Shown one piece after another: positions 48,414 through 61,100 of a stretch of DNA of 64,000 bases. Location of the stretch: contig OX344753.2 of assembly GCA_947034885.2 (NCBI GenBank), positions 22,196,001 through 22,260,000 on the forward strand, in the 5' to 3' direction. The notes below the pieces were generated by a model, which saw only the letters and a list, made by a program, of their open reading frames with translations, searched no databases and was not told where the DNA came from. The DNA is from Thuidium tamariscinum. Taxonomy: Eukaryota > Streptophyta > Bryopsida > Hypnales > Thuidiaceae. The translations under genes and the position numbers were made by a program. Position 1 is the stretch's first letter; each line of letters starts with the position of its first letter.

Positions 48414-49810
48414 ACCTAATTGCTATTATCAATCGCACGGGTAATCGTGAACGCAAACTATACTATGTCAGCAGGTAATCCTTAAGCGATGGCGCATCAG
48501 GTATGATTGAAACTTGGAGGCGGTGTTCCGCATCGCTCCAGCTCTCGCCATCGCCCCGAAGTTTGCTCCCTAAATCGATTTTTCGTGGCAACTGGACTGT
48601 CAATGATCGCTAATGTTGGGAAGGCGTGAAAGCCGATTGCTTTCTCCCCCTCCCAACAGTTTGATGATGCAAGCCAACAAGCAATTTGCCAACAGAAAGA
48701 CTACATGAACAGCAGTGAGGCGACCTAAGGAGGGATTTGAGGAGCAGAGGACACAATTTAGGATGTTCTCACAGTGTTTTGCAGGCCGATTCAGTTATTA
48801 TATTTTGAAGACCCCCCTAAACCCCAGAAACAACCTTGCAGTAATATTTTTCTATGAAACCAAGCTTAATACTTTGTTATTATTTTTGTTGCAAAAACTT
48901 TCAATTTTGTTAATGTTAAGGATAAAAAAGAATTATATCAATTAGAATATATATTACAATACTCTAGAAATTTTACCATTAACAAGGATAAGAATGGAGA
49001 ACTTAAATTTGTAATTTAACTGGAAAATACATTTTCAAAGAAATTTATATGAATGAAAAACACAACAATTTTTTTTTTTTGGATTTTCAGACATAGAGCT
49101 TGCAATTGCAATAATTTATCAATTTTGGGATGCCTCTGACATTTAAAGGTTAAATTGAAAGAAAACTTGTTAAGCTTCATGTTCGTAGTGAAAGTCAAAT
49201 TTCAAAAATGGTTATATTTAAAGCAAGAATTAAGGTTGACTAAGGTGCATCCCCTTTTTGGATGCGTATGCATTTAAGGGTTAATGTAGAATTTTTGCCC
49301 CATGTTTGGCATAACAAATTTTTCTTTTTCGAAATAATTTATACTAAAGAGAGTTGGAAATCCAATATAAATGTCATACCCGAAGTTCCACTTTTGCTTC
49401 TTAGTTTGCACAAAAAAATTACTGACCCAAAAAAAAGGATGTTTGAAAATGTCAAAGTAATCCTTTCCAATTCTTCTTTAAAGTTTGCTCATAACTTTTT
49501 AATGGAGTCTTGAAATATCATGGGGCTGGTATTTTGTGTTTTGTTGATAAATTTGTACTCAATGTCCAATGTTTTTTCCTATAGTTCCTTGTTTAAGGTA
49601 TTGTTGGCACATGTGTATTAATTATAGTCTCCATTTTCTTTTCCTATTCTTTCCTTTTTAAAGTATCTTTGGCCTTTATTAGTTATATTTTCCAATTTCT
49701 TCCCTACTTTTGCCATTCAGGGTATCTTTGGCCTATACAAATTAAATTACTCCCCATTTTTTTTATATTCTTTCTTTGTAAGGTATCTTTGGCATTTATT
49801 AATTATATAT
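48414..49810. other. Gene-free DNA
   Basis: Moderate GC content to about 48700, then AT-rich. Repeated simple phrases such as GGTATCTTTGGC occur around 49600-49790. No gene recognised. Confidence 0.5.
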
Positions 49811-50538
49811 GGGTGATTGCAAGAAACACTTGTCCTATTTTTTGTCCCCTTGACCTCCAACAAGTAGTTTTTTGCTCATAACGTTTTCATAGTTTTCCCT
49901 ATCAACTTGAAATTTGGAATGAAGGTTCCCACAAAAGTTTTATATGTTGTGTAATTTTTTCTATTTTTTTAAAATTATTTTACTATTTTTAAACTGCCCC
50001 CGATTGGCTGTCTACTTTGGCCATTTGGGGGGTTTTTAGTCCTATTTTGACCCAAAAATGCAAATTTTGAGCTGAAAATTTTCATGCAAGGACCTCACCT
50101 AAAGTTACACAAGACCGCGAAGAGATTTTTTGAAAATACTATACTGTTCAACCTCCACATGTCATCAAAGTGGATGACTTTGCACAAGTGTAGAGAATAG
50201 AATTTATTTTTTCCAAAGATGAAATTTGTTGGAAAATAAAGACCTTTACTTGAAGAAAGAAAGAATTTTTCATTTGCATTTTTTGCATTTTTTTACTATT
50301 TTTACCAAATTAGTGAAAGAAGAGCTATTTTCATTGTATTTTTCATTGTCTATAACATTTAGAGAAAAATTTTCTTAGGTCTGAATTTCAAGAGACATAA
50401 TATTCTCATTGCTCTTCAAATTATCCATATTTTTTTAAATTTAAAAAAAAATTATTTCAAAGGGTCATAGGACTCACATGACTCATTGATTTTGAGCCAT
50501 TTTGAGCCAAAACCAGTAAGTGTTTCTTGCAACAACCC
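49811..50538. mobile_element. 728-bp inverted-repeat element (GGGTGATTGCAAGAAACACTT ends)
   Basis: The left end GGGTGATTGCAAGAAACACT pairs with AGTGTTTCTTGCAACAACCC on the right (19 of 21 over the full repeat). ATAT lies on both sides, perhaps a 4-bp or 2-bp target duplication. The left 250 bp matches the inverted copy at 57560-58103, including GCCCCCGATTGGCTGTCTAC. Only short frames; non-autonomous, superfamily not assigned. Confidence 0.85.
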
Positions 50539-50630
50539 ATATCCCATTTTTTTCCCTATTGCCTTTTTTTCAAGTATCTTTGGCCTTCACTAATTATACT
50601 CCCCATTTTTTTCCTCCTCTTCTCTTTTAA

Positions 50631-51556
50631 CCCCTAAAGGACCAACATGCCTTTTTTGGCAACATAGCGATTTTGGGCAGGTATGTGTGGCTAGAGATTT
50701 TCATATTTTGGATCAAAAATTTAATAGAAGGTGTGGACGAGGAGTATCTTCAAAGCCCAACAATTTTCGTGACATTTGACTACATGGTTGAAAAGTTATT
50801 GCATAAAATGTTGTTTGTTTCTCAACTCGGGCAGTTCGGGCAGATCGTAAAAAATCACTTTTTTTGGAAATAAAAATTTGAAATTGGTTTTATAGATTTA
50901 TACATACATGGAAAGCTTTGAATCATTCCATTTGGATTAATGAGTCAAAAGTTATGAAGAATTTTAGTTTGCGGGTAGTTATGGATTCTCTTCTCTAAAA
51001 TAAACTTTGAAGTCCTTTATTTTACTCAATTTTCAATATTTTTGAAAAAAAATGAAAACATTGGGTGTAGGTTGTTTATTACAACATTTGAACCATTGGG
51101 ATTGGCATTTTTTAATTCAATAAATAAATTGTTACAATTTTTGTATTTTGAATCATTCTCTACTTCTTTCTACTTACTATTCTTTTTGTACATGTTGTAC
51201 AATTCCAAATGATATGAAAATTTTCAAGCATGTAGCCAACTTGAATTGAAAAATGAATCTAAAGAGTTGCAACCATTTTGGACATTTTTTCATACAAATG
51301 TGGCCTTCTGAAGTGCAGCTGCCCGGATTTTCGCAGTGAAAAAAAAATGATTTTTGTAACTTCAAACACTAATATCTTGCAATCTACATGGTGGAAATTT
51401 CTGAAATTTTTTCTACATCTGTCCAAACTAGTGCACTAAAAGATCCTACGGTTATTTATGTCAAAAAATGTTTTCTTTTCTGAAATTTAGTAGCTGTCCT
51501 AAAAATGACAGTTTTGGAGCAATTTTGGTGGAAACATAGTTGTGGTCCTTTAGGGG
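50631..51556. mobile_element. Intact TTAA-flanked piggyBac-like MITE, 926 bp
   Basis: CCCCTAAAGGACCAACATGC follows TTAA (50627-50630), and GTGGTCCTTTAGGGG precedes TTAA (51557-51560). The ends are perfect inverted repeats over 14 bases. TTAA target duplication and CCC-starting ends are hallmarks of piggyBac elements. This best-preserved copy served as the reference for recognising those at 2926, 4558, 4949, 6654 and 12639. No transposase is encoded. Confidence 0.9.
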
Positions 51557-51560
51557 TTAA

Positions 51561-52395
51561 AGTATTTAGAATTTGGAAACAAGAAACACATTTTTTTTCA
51601 ATATGACTTCGCTAATGCTAAGTTCATTTTTGCAAGAAATTTATAACAAAATCTTATGTATCCTAGAACTTCCTATAATTTGTTATTTGTTTTACAATTT
51701 GCCTTTGGATCCTACAAGAGATTTGAAAGTATTATCTTCTTCTTGCCTTAGCTTGTTAGTAGTGACAAAAAATATTAACCTAGACATTTTTTTATACCTA
51801 TTGATTCTTAATCTATGAAATTTATTTTCCATTCAAAGCAATCATTGTATGTATTTATAAGAAGAAATCTAAAAAGAAGATAAAAAAATCCATCACAATT
51901 GTTTGTTAAAAAATGAAAGTCCCAAATTGGCCCCTAAATTCTTGGAAGGCTTAATCCCTTATGGCCTAAGGCCATTTTTCTAACAAAAACAACTCAGAAC
52001 TCCCATTTCTGCTGCAAAATTCATAGAATTTTATAGTACCTTCCATTACTTTACATGCTTATAGACAAAGGTATGACATTAGTAGTAGTAGACTACTAAT
52101 AAGGTATGGTGTTGTACGGGGACTCTTTTAAAACAAATATATTCATCACAAAGTATGCATATATAAACTTCAAGAAGAAATGAAATCTCAGGAAATGGAT
52201 CTTGTAATTTGATAGGGTGACCACTGTTCATTTCAGCAATACATGTAGTGGGCCACATGAGCATGAAAGAAAGGGGAAAAGGTACTAAGAATTAGTATAA
52301 GTTCAGCACCTCACAACTAGGGGAACAAGACCTCTTCGAGGACATGAATACCTCTAGCATTTTCCATATGAAGTAATGATGGAATAACCTAATAG
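51561..52395. other. Gene-free DNA and 3' flank
   Basis: AT-rich. Nothing recognised apart from the probable 3' untranslated region of the minus-strand gene ending at 52396. Confidence 0.5.
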
Positions 52396-55300
52396 TCAAT
52401 GACAATCTTGGTATTCCTGCAATGCAACTGTAATGACATCAAAACTTTCCTGTGGTAGGGAATAAACCGGATTCCCACCTTTTACTCTGTGTGCTCTAGG
52501 AAGCATTTGGAATTTACAGGCCAGCACTAAGTCAGCGTCTATATGTGCAATCCTTGAGTCCCTCAAGTACACATAATTTTGAGAGGTCGCCCTGCTCCAC
52601 TTCTGATAGTAAGTTGCAGTGATCATGAAGTCCCCACGTTTAAATTGTCCACCCCAACTGCACTGGAAGTCTTCCTGTACCATTTGCTTTGCAGTTTGAC
52701 ACTGAATAATGTAGAAAGGAACACCTTCTTCATTGTCTGCTTCAGCAGGGATGGCAAAGTTATCTCCGGGTTGAACCAAATCCCCCATGCGGTCTTCATC
52801 ATGCTCGTACTCCCAGTTCTCTTCATCATCTTCATCTTCAGCTTCTATTATTGCTTGTGCATATTGTATATTGAGGGGCTCAATTTTGAGAACCTTCCAT
52901 GCTGTCACGTAAGATTTTTGTTCACAGTTCCTAAAATCTCCCTCCAAGCAAGGTCCACAGAAGCAGGAAAGCGTTCTCACCAAAATTTTAGTTGGATCCC
53001 GAGCATCAGGCGCAAGCACGGAGTGAAGCTTAGAGGATCCTGGGATCTTTCGACATGCATGGGAAGAGCTGCGGTCCACCTCGTTGACACCAACAAAATG
53101 GAAGTAACGGAAAGATCTGCAAGAGACATTGACCACAATGTACCAAAGTATGTGACTTGGTCAGTGTCTTCAATGAATCATCTTCGTGCAATTTTAGATA
53201 TAAAGTTGTTCTGTAACCTCCGGGAACCGCAATGGAAGCTTCATCTTCCAACTGGACAAAACATAAGCAAGCAAAGGGCTTGTGAACAGGACCATGACGA
53301 AGGTTCGTTGCACATTATCAGAGTGACTTTCTCTGATTGCAAATGAAGTACGCTTCAGTGCACGACACAATACATAGCAGTAGAGCCTTACCGCATGCGT
53401 CCATTGCGGACTGGTACAGGACCCGCCATAGTGGCATCAAGAAACATAACGCAGTCACGGGCGTTTTGTAGCGGTCTGTTAGGATTCATGAGTTGCTCTG
53501 AGCGCAACGCCCTTTTTACAATTGCCCTGGCACCATCCCACTCGCCCTTCCCATGCCCTAACCCAAAGAAATTCCATAGCATTTTGCAACCTCATGTTAA
53601 AGAAGGGTACCTACAACAGTGTCCAATTCAGCACTGCCGTGCATCAGTGACTATTAGTGGATTCATAGCCAAGCTTGTAGGAGTCTTCTAGTACTATACA
53701 GTGAAAGCAGTGCTGAAATCATAGCAGGAATAGGATATTGCATTTAGAATCTTGTACTAAGTAGTGGTTGTATGGTGTAGAATCGCATGACGTAGCAAAA
53801 CAAAGTGGTTAGCAAAAAGGAGTTCACGTTGAGGTAGCATGTAGAAGAAATGACATACCTAGCAGCAAAGTAGAGACTGCGTGCACCTTTAAACTGGGCA
53901 GAGCACCCATCACTGAAGACAATGTGAGTGTCCGGCCTACAGTCACGTGACTGTAACCACTGCCAGTGCTGCATAAGACAGTGTTGCACGAAAAGTGTGT
54001 CGTGGGCTTGGTCATCAGATATCCAATAGTGAGTTTCACGAACAAGCTCAGGCACTCCATTGATATCATCTTCTGCAACATGCACCCGGTACACAACTTG
54101 CACCGTGATGGTTACCTGAGTGGAATGGTAATACATGGATTGGATTTCATTCTGCACCTGGAAGGTGTAATTTTCTGCAAAATCAATATGCGTAAGTATA
54201 GCATGTCTAGGCAAGCTGTCTTTAGCTAACTTGGCTTGGTCGTTTTGCCAACGGGCACAGAAATTGTGATACACGAATTTCTGCAAAGTTGGCTTAAGGA
54301 AATCCATGAAGGCAGAAAACGAAGTAGTCACGGTAACCTCAGTGATGCGCTTGCGGGGGTTGTTCGGATCAGATGCTTGGTCTGTTTCGTACTGAAACTT
54401 CTTCCACTTGATTGTACGCGCAGGTCCGTCCACTCTTTCTTGTGGGCACAAGGGAAACGTGTGCACACCACACAAGGAACAAGTTCCTGACAAGCAACTA
54501 AAAAGGGCAAGGAAGAATTGAACATCAGTAATGAACAAACTGAAATAGGTCAGACATCAATGTTGTTGAGTAAATTGAGGTAGACCTTTTAGTGCCTACG
54601 GCAAAAAGGGTTTCTTATACACGTCATTCCAAGCGCTATATGTGATGAAGGGGCTAGTCGACTTTGCACTCCATATTGGGGTCAGAAGGTTTGTGGAGGT
54701 TGTTAGTAAGTATGAGTAAGAAGGAAATGCAAGGGATGTTGTAAAATTCCTACAACATGGAATGCTTAAATAGTGGCTACCATTACTGTATATTCCAAGA
54801 AATACCTGAAGTTGTGGAATTCTGCATCTTCAGGTTTCTCGCACAAGATAGACATCCACATTGATGTTACACCTGAGAAACGGCTAACACCAACGTGGCA
54901 AATTCCTTCAATGTTGGAGCCACAGACGCTGCATGTGCAAATGCAGTGGAATAAAGTGTGTATCCCATGCTTGGGGTCCCGAAAAGCATTGAGAGCCTCA
55001 AGGAGGAAGAGAACTTGAATGTAGTACCTGCAGCAGCAAACATTTCGCTCTTTGCACTTAATGACAAAGTAAGGCCGTAGTTTGATGAAGGATCGCACCA
55101 TAATTGGAGACTGAGGATGCGCTTCAATGAAGCGCCTGTATAAGTCCACCTGCACAAAAAGACTGGATGTTAGCACTGGTATGCCTAGAGGGTGCTATAT
55201 GTATGTCCCTCTAGTGGTCCAAGGAAGTACTACGGACACTATGTAGTACTCAAAGTGAGGACTACGTAATACAGAAAGTGCAAAGAAGAACATCTAGGAC

Positions 55301-55667
55301 AGTCAGCGTTGATGATGGTGAAGACAGCACATGCAGTAGAGTACTTGTAATAGATACGTAGTACTATACGACTGTTATGAGCAGTAGGGCAGAATGGAAG
55401 TACATGTTAAATGATGTACCTGCACATGTTACCATCAAGAATAAGAAGCACTAAGTACTGATAGGAGCAAAAGAGATGTGGGTAGTGCACCGAGTAACTC
55501 ATACAGTCTTTAGTAGTGGACAAAGAAGAATAACAAATCCATTCCTCGTATGGACATGATAGCATCAGTGAGGACTTTGGAGCACAGTGCCCAATGGGAG
55601 TATAGAGTGGGGTGCAGCGGCAGTCCTTGGTGATGCCGAAAGGATCCGGGAGGACTATTTCAGGCAT
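52396..55667 (-). CDS. Putative DDE/RNase H-fold transposase-derived protein, multi-exon
   Basis: Supported coding blocks, 5' to 3', are about 55667-55440 (weak), 55148-54795, 54497-53859, 53590-53395, about 53335-53160 (frame uncertain) and 53118-52396 (ends ALQEYQDCH, stop). The second block carries IKLRPYFVI and a Cys-rich ERNVCCCRYY; the third carries CLSGTCSLCG, FCARWQNDQAKLAK, HIDFAENYTFQVQNEIQSMY and HIVFSDGCSAQFKGARSLYF. The fourth has WNFFGLGHGKGEWDGA, the last RYFHFVG and KIPGSSKLHSV. The order aspartate (IDFAENY), aspartate (FSDG) and the GKGxxDG motif is what I expect of an RNase H-fold nuclease. I recall similar uncharacterised proteins with these motifs dispersed in animal and other eukaryote genomes, but I cannot name the family. 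Could be a mobile element or a domesticated copy. Exact junctions between blocks are not all resolved. Confidence 0.6.
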
Positions 55668-56529
55668 GTTGGCAAGTCATGCAGCTGTCATGACTCATAC
55701 TTAGTCTAGTTAGAGTGACAAAAGGACATGGTAGGTTAATCATTCATGCACCCAGAGGAGTCTGTATGCTTAGGTAGTACTAACAAATGCCTTCTCATGT
55801 GTGATCACGAAAAACGACGTGAAAGAACTCACTACTAAAACGTCTGTGTACATAGCTTGGACCACATATACTTAGAACTATAGGAAGCAAATGATAGAAC
55901 CTGCGCTACAGAGGACAATGAGTACATGGCAGAGCAAGAAAACACTGACCCTTTCAATATATTAATCTCACAGTCTTCAGGAAGGAGTGCTTATTTTTTC
56001 TGTGAAAGTGGTCGCATCTTTTCCAAGTTCTCCAGAGTCCATAGAGGAGTGACGGAGGAGTCCATGACAATAAATGCTAGGGGGTACAAGATGGAATAGT
56101 AGCATTCAGCAGACAGAGGAGGGCGCTAGAAGTACTGCAATCTATGAAGGAAGAATCTGGTTTCCCCACATGGAGGATATAAATAACGATGAGGTTATCG
56201 CAGAGGATCAGGGCTACCTTGGGGAAATTGAGGTATTCCTCAGGAGGCTTGTACTACAGTATGTTCCAGACATCGTACGTTAAGTGAATGTGACGTGAAA
56301 ATGCCATGTATGGTAGCACATATGGTGAAGAAAATGGATGTTGAGGACTTAAGTGACAACATCAGCACATAAGTATTGTCACTTACGCTTTGCATGTTTC
56401 TATGCAACAACAAAGAAGTGGCAATTATAGCTAAATGAGGAAGAAGACAAAGAATGCAACATGAAATTGTAGCATAACAAGTAAGTTCAAAAATGTTGCC
56501 TGACTTTCAAGAAGAAGGTGGGCGGCGTG
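55668..56529. other. Intron or spacer of the DDE-like locus
   Basis: No coding block recognised. Balanced composition with many AGTACT words, like the introns at 40-47 kb. It may be an intron if the upstream ORF (56530-57485) belongs to the same transcript. Confidence 0.35.
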
Positions 56530-57485
56530 TCAGTCGTAGAGCTGGCGCCCTAGTCGTTTTTTTCGAACTTGTTTGCAATTGGGGCAGACCCTAGTTTCTT
56601 CAGTCCACCACAGCGTCACAAGTTCCCACACCTCATTGGAAATGCCCCCTTCACGCTTCTTTCTAGCTGGCACTGAGAATCGCGACGTGGTTTCAGTCCC
56701 AACATCCTGAACTCTCTGAACTGCTGAAATCAAATTTTGCCTCCGAGTTTCGAGAAGATTGGAGAATCGCCGTGAATCGGTCTCAACGTCTGAAACTATA
56801 GCTTCCAAAATAGACCGTTTTCTCGCAAGCATGCCGCTACAATGAGGAACCTTCATAGCTTGCAAATCAAGTCGGATGTTCTGGAGGATGTCATGTTGCG
56901 CTCGAGCATCTTCAGGAGATGGATAGTAATCAGGCATGAGCATCCTCACTGCCTGATTTTTGAAAACCAAGTCCACCATTGCAGCCTTGATTTCCTCATC
57001 GCGTAGTCTTTGAAGATGCCAAATGAGGTCCCTAGAGAGCTCCGCAGCCCTTCTCTTCAGTGTCGCTCGAGAAAGCGCGCTCGGATCTTCCTCTGGCTCT
57101 TCTTCATGGAGCTGGACATCCCTTTGCCGTAGCTCCCGTTGTCGCGCACAATACCGCTGTTGTTTCTCCCTCCACTGTCTCCTACGATGTTCTTGTTGGG
57201 CAACTTGTTCAGCGCGCCGTGTAGTCGGCCAAGGTCGATCCATTCGATCTTCATGTCGTGGCATGCCCATTGAAACACGCCGGCAGACCTACAATGTACA
57301 CAAAACTCCGACGTTGCATGTCCCATCCTTAGAGTCCCGAACTGCCAAAACATTGCAATCACTTCCCGAGAACGGCGGCGCTGAGTTTCCGATGGGAGCA
57401 GTAGCTGCTCAACTGCCAATAACTGAAACTGTTGCCTGTCGATGAGGATTAATTGGCGGTCCTGACAAGGTCCTGACAAATCCAT
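56530..57485 (-). CDS. Arg/Glu-rich coiled-coil protein with C-terminal CxxC, DDE-locus companion
   Basis: The main frame 57270-56530 begins at an ATG and ends at TGA. Splicing a 57485-57363 exon (41 codons, ATG start) to an acceptor at 57288 also gives an open frame (RRRSRE joined to VCRRVSMGMPRHED), so the start is open. The product is very rich in Arg, Gln and Glu (EEHRRR-like runs, LKRRAAELSRDLIWHLQRLR) and helical. It ends with LWWTEETRVCPNCKQVRKKR, where CPNC may be half a zinc site. It lies directly upstream of the DDE-like gene on the same strand and may be its 5' part or a second protein of the same element. No family is recognised. Confidence 0.5.
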
Positions 57486-57559
57486 TGAGCAACAGTACTA
57501 TTCATTGATATTGAGTACTACTGAAGACTGGTGTATATAGAAGAGGACTGCGGAGGCCA

Positions 57560-58103
57560 GATGGACCTGAAAATAGCCCAAAAATGGCTGTTTCATGTGT
57601 TCATTTTTAATAATTCCAAAAAAAATCAAAAAATTAAAAAAAGAAAATCCATTTTTGTAAACTTCATTACGCTCCCATAGGGACAAAAATTTCTTGAAAT
57701 TTGTTCTTTCCCTCATAGTACCATGCCCTGAAACAGTGACCCCTTTGACCCCATCTGTACCCTTCACATGGGCCCATTTTTGAAAAAACTCAACGTCAAT
57801 CCATGTGTAAGTGGGTCATGTCTAGCATATCCAATTTTCAGCTCGAAATTCGGATTTTTGAGTCCAAAATAGGACTGAAAACCTCCAAAATGGCCAAGGT
57901 AGACAGCCAATCGGGGGCAGCTTAAAAATAGTAAAATAATTTTAAAAAATTCAAAAAAAATACTGAATGTCAAAAACTTTATTGTGCACCTTCATTCCAA
58001 ATTTCATAGCAAACAAAGAAATGACGCAAAAGTTATGAGGCAAAATGTAGTTGGGGAAGGTCAAGGGGACAAAAAAAAGGACAAGTGTTTCTTGCAATCA
58101 CCC
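57560..58103. mobile_element. GGGTGATTGC element, inverted copy at the end of the hAT gene
   Basis: Read on the minus strand, the copy starts at 58103 with GGGTGATTGCAAGAAACACT and follows the element 49811-50538 for about 250 bp, then diverges. A matching far end was not found, so the lower coordinate is approximate. Its outer end lies within the coding end of the hAT-like gene. Confidence 0.7.
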
Positions 58104-61100
58104 GGCTTCCTTGTAAGGAAAACTCTCAAGTGTGTAATATTTTTGGCCAAACATGCGGACAACTAAAGGAAGATGCTTATCTAACCTGTTTCTTTGGCAA
58201 GATTTCAGGAACTTAAGGTTAGAGAAACACCTCTCATCCTCCACTGAGCCAAGGACTAAACAGCAGCCTATTTCAGCTAGGTGGAAGTACTCAGAAATTA
58301 TCTTTTGTAAATGCAAAGATTTGGAAAGTTTCCGCCACAGTTTGATGACGGGATTGACATCAAAGGGTGGGCCACAAGCAGCTTCAGCGTTGGCCTTCAT
58401 GGTCACCTTGAACAATGCCTGTTGATTGTCCAAATTGGACGGTGACAAAATCTGAGGTACAGTGTAAGGCTGCCCTCCATCACATGAGGCCTGTCCTTTG
58501 TTAAGCACTCTTGCTTTTGCAAAGTGCTCCTTCAGAATAGCTAGGTGATGGCTGAAAGTAGCCTCTGCCCCATCCTGGAGCCAATACTGTGGGTATATTA
58601 CTCCAAATGCATCAAGAAGCTCCTGCTGAGGAAACCTGCGGTCAAGCTCATCACAGAGGCATTGAGCTATTTCTGCACACCCAATAGCATATCAGTATGT
58701 GAAAGACATTGATGTTTTAAAAAAATGGAAATGGAAAGTCCCCACTCACCGAAACTCCGAGAGTACTGAACTATTGATTCACGGCACCATTTGTACACAT
58801 TTAGCAAGCAGAAACGATACAAAGCAGAAATGATCTAGCCCAAACTGATACAGCAAGCTCAGGTCACTGATCTGCAGCACCCACAAGCCTACTAGCCCAA
58901 GCAACAAAAAAAAATGGAAGTATAATATGTGCTTGCTGAATTTTGACACAGAAACCTAGCCACCAAAAAAATATGGAAGTATAATGTGAGCTCTTTCAAG
59001 CAAGACAGACAAACCCACCCAACAAAAAAATATGGAAATATAGTATAAGATCTTTGAAGCAAGAGACACAAACCCACCCCACAAAAAAAAATGAAGTATA
59101 ATATAAGCTCTTTCACCTGCAGCACCCACAAACCCGCCCAACCAAAAAAATTTGAAGTATAATATGAGTTCTGCAACCTATACAGTAGCATACACAAAGC
59201 CACCCAACCAAAAAAATTTGATGTATAATATAAGTTACTTAACCTGCCAACAACCAGACCCGCCCAACAAAGAAATATCGAAGCATGAGATTAGATTTAC
59301 CTGAGAATTGACGTTCCACGTTGTCCTGCACTCGATTGAACTCCTCCTGCGTCACAAACAAGTGTGCACCGCTGGTTTTGTCGTGGCATCGAGCAAAGGC
59401 AACTCCATTGCCAAAGTCAAACAATAAATGGCAAAGGCCGCTCTCTCTAGGAAGCGGCTTCCACAGTAATGGAATCTCGCCATAAGAAAGCAAAGTGATG
59501 GCACTGTAGCAGTGAAAATCTGCCTTTTGGAAGGCAGTGGAGGAATCTATGAACATTCGGGCCAATTCCTCTTGGCACAATTTCATTGCTTGGAGAAAGT
59601 CACAAATGAAAATATCACGAGCCTGTGACAGCTTGATCAAGCAGTGCATGGCGTTAACAAGAGGAATAAAACATGCCAATGAAAGCAAGACTTCAATGTC
59701 ACAAAGTAGGTCAAAGTTATCCGCAGCACCAGCATGCGGTTTGTTACCAGGTGCCGCTGTCATGTCCATGCCCATTTTAATGAGCAAAGTGCAATACTCC
59801 TCCAAGATTCTCGTGGCAGGACCTCTCATGGAGATCCACCGCGTTTCCACATTTCGAAGCATCCTGTTACCCTTAGTTTCCATGAGATCAGTAAGCCTCT
59901 GCAATTCAGCGTGGCGCTTATTGCTTCGGCAAAAATAAGCATAGACAGACTGGAAAAGGCCCTCGAGACAAGAAATGAGGGGAAATTTGGACAAGGTCTC
60001 AACCACCAAATTCACACGGTGACTAACACAACTCGCCCCGATTAGGAATGGAGCCCACTTCTCCCTGATTTGGGTGGTGACACCCGATTTGGGGTCCTGG
60101 AATGTGCTGACCCCGTCAGCCCCGAAACTTACCACTTTAGAAGAGATTTCCTCACGGCTGAGGCCTCCTTCCCCCATGAGCGCATGTACTATTACCTCAG
60201 TCAAGTGATCGGCAGTACCACGATCAAAAACGCAAGACAAATGCAGAAGATGCGGCACTCTCTCCCAGTCGGACACAACGTACACATGAACGTACAACCA
60301 CGACGTCGTATCCACCGCTGTGACCTCATCGGCAGAAATTAAAACGATCCTAGCATCTCTAACAGCACGTCTCAACGCTCCAAGGACAGACTCATGCAAA
60401 TGCTCAGCCATTTCCCACTCGGTTGTTTGTGACCAATGTTTCCTTGGGAGATTTCTTACCTTGAGTTGCTTCAGCAACTGCTGCTGACGTTCAAAGTCAC
60501 AAAGCGGACGACCATGACTCAAAATGTGAAGAAGGGTAGAAAATTGGACTACCTTTCTCTTGTACTCACCCTCCAGACCCCCAACCAACTGATCCACAAC
60601 CGTGGCAAATTTCTTTCGCCTTGCCCATTGTTTCACAAGTTGTAGGTGCTTGCAGTCAGGCTTGACGAAAGAATCGCCCTTCTTCAGATGAGGGTAGGGG
60701 ACGCCATCCTCCTTACAGACGCGCTTACCTTCATGTTTCTCCAAATTGTCCAACTTGGGGACCATCAATTTGCACCTCCCGTTGATGCACGTACAACTGC
60801 GGTAAACAACGCCACCAAGATCCCCAGCATCGTTGAACTCCCCCTCCGCCCATAGGAATTTGCACGCCCAGACCTCCTGCCAGCGCCTTGTAATTGTGGC
60901 CGGATTTGTTTTCCTTCTCTTCAGCACAAGGGTGGGTGCAGAAAGATCAGTGACCTCGGGCGACACATGAGACACGACAGTGGCCTCCGAGATGGGAAAA
61001 TCACGGGGTGCTACGGGGAGCGAGTCTGTGAGTTGAGTTTGTGACACATGAGTCACGGAGTCACCCGCCATCGGAGGGCGCGGGAGGTATTTCCCCACAC

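Noticed and set aside
52579..53346. Plus-strand frame of 255 codons
   Set aside because: It is antisense to the minus-strand block with RYFHFVG and KIPGSSKLHSV, has a biased Phe/Leu-rich composition and no similarity.
58892..59203. Minus-strand frame rich in Phe and Tyr inside the hAT intron
   Set aside because: It is a translation of the 60-bp minisatellite; splicing it out gives a perfect transposase frame.
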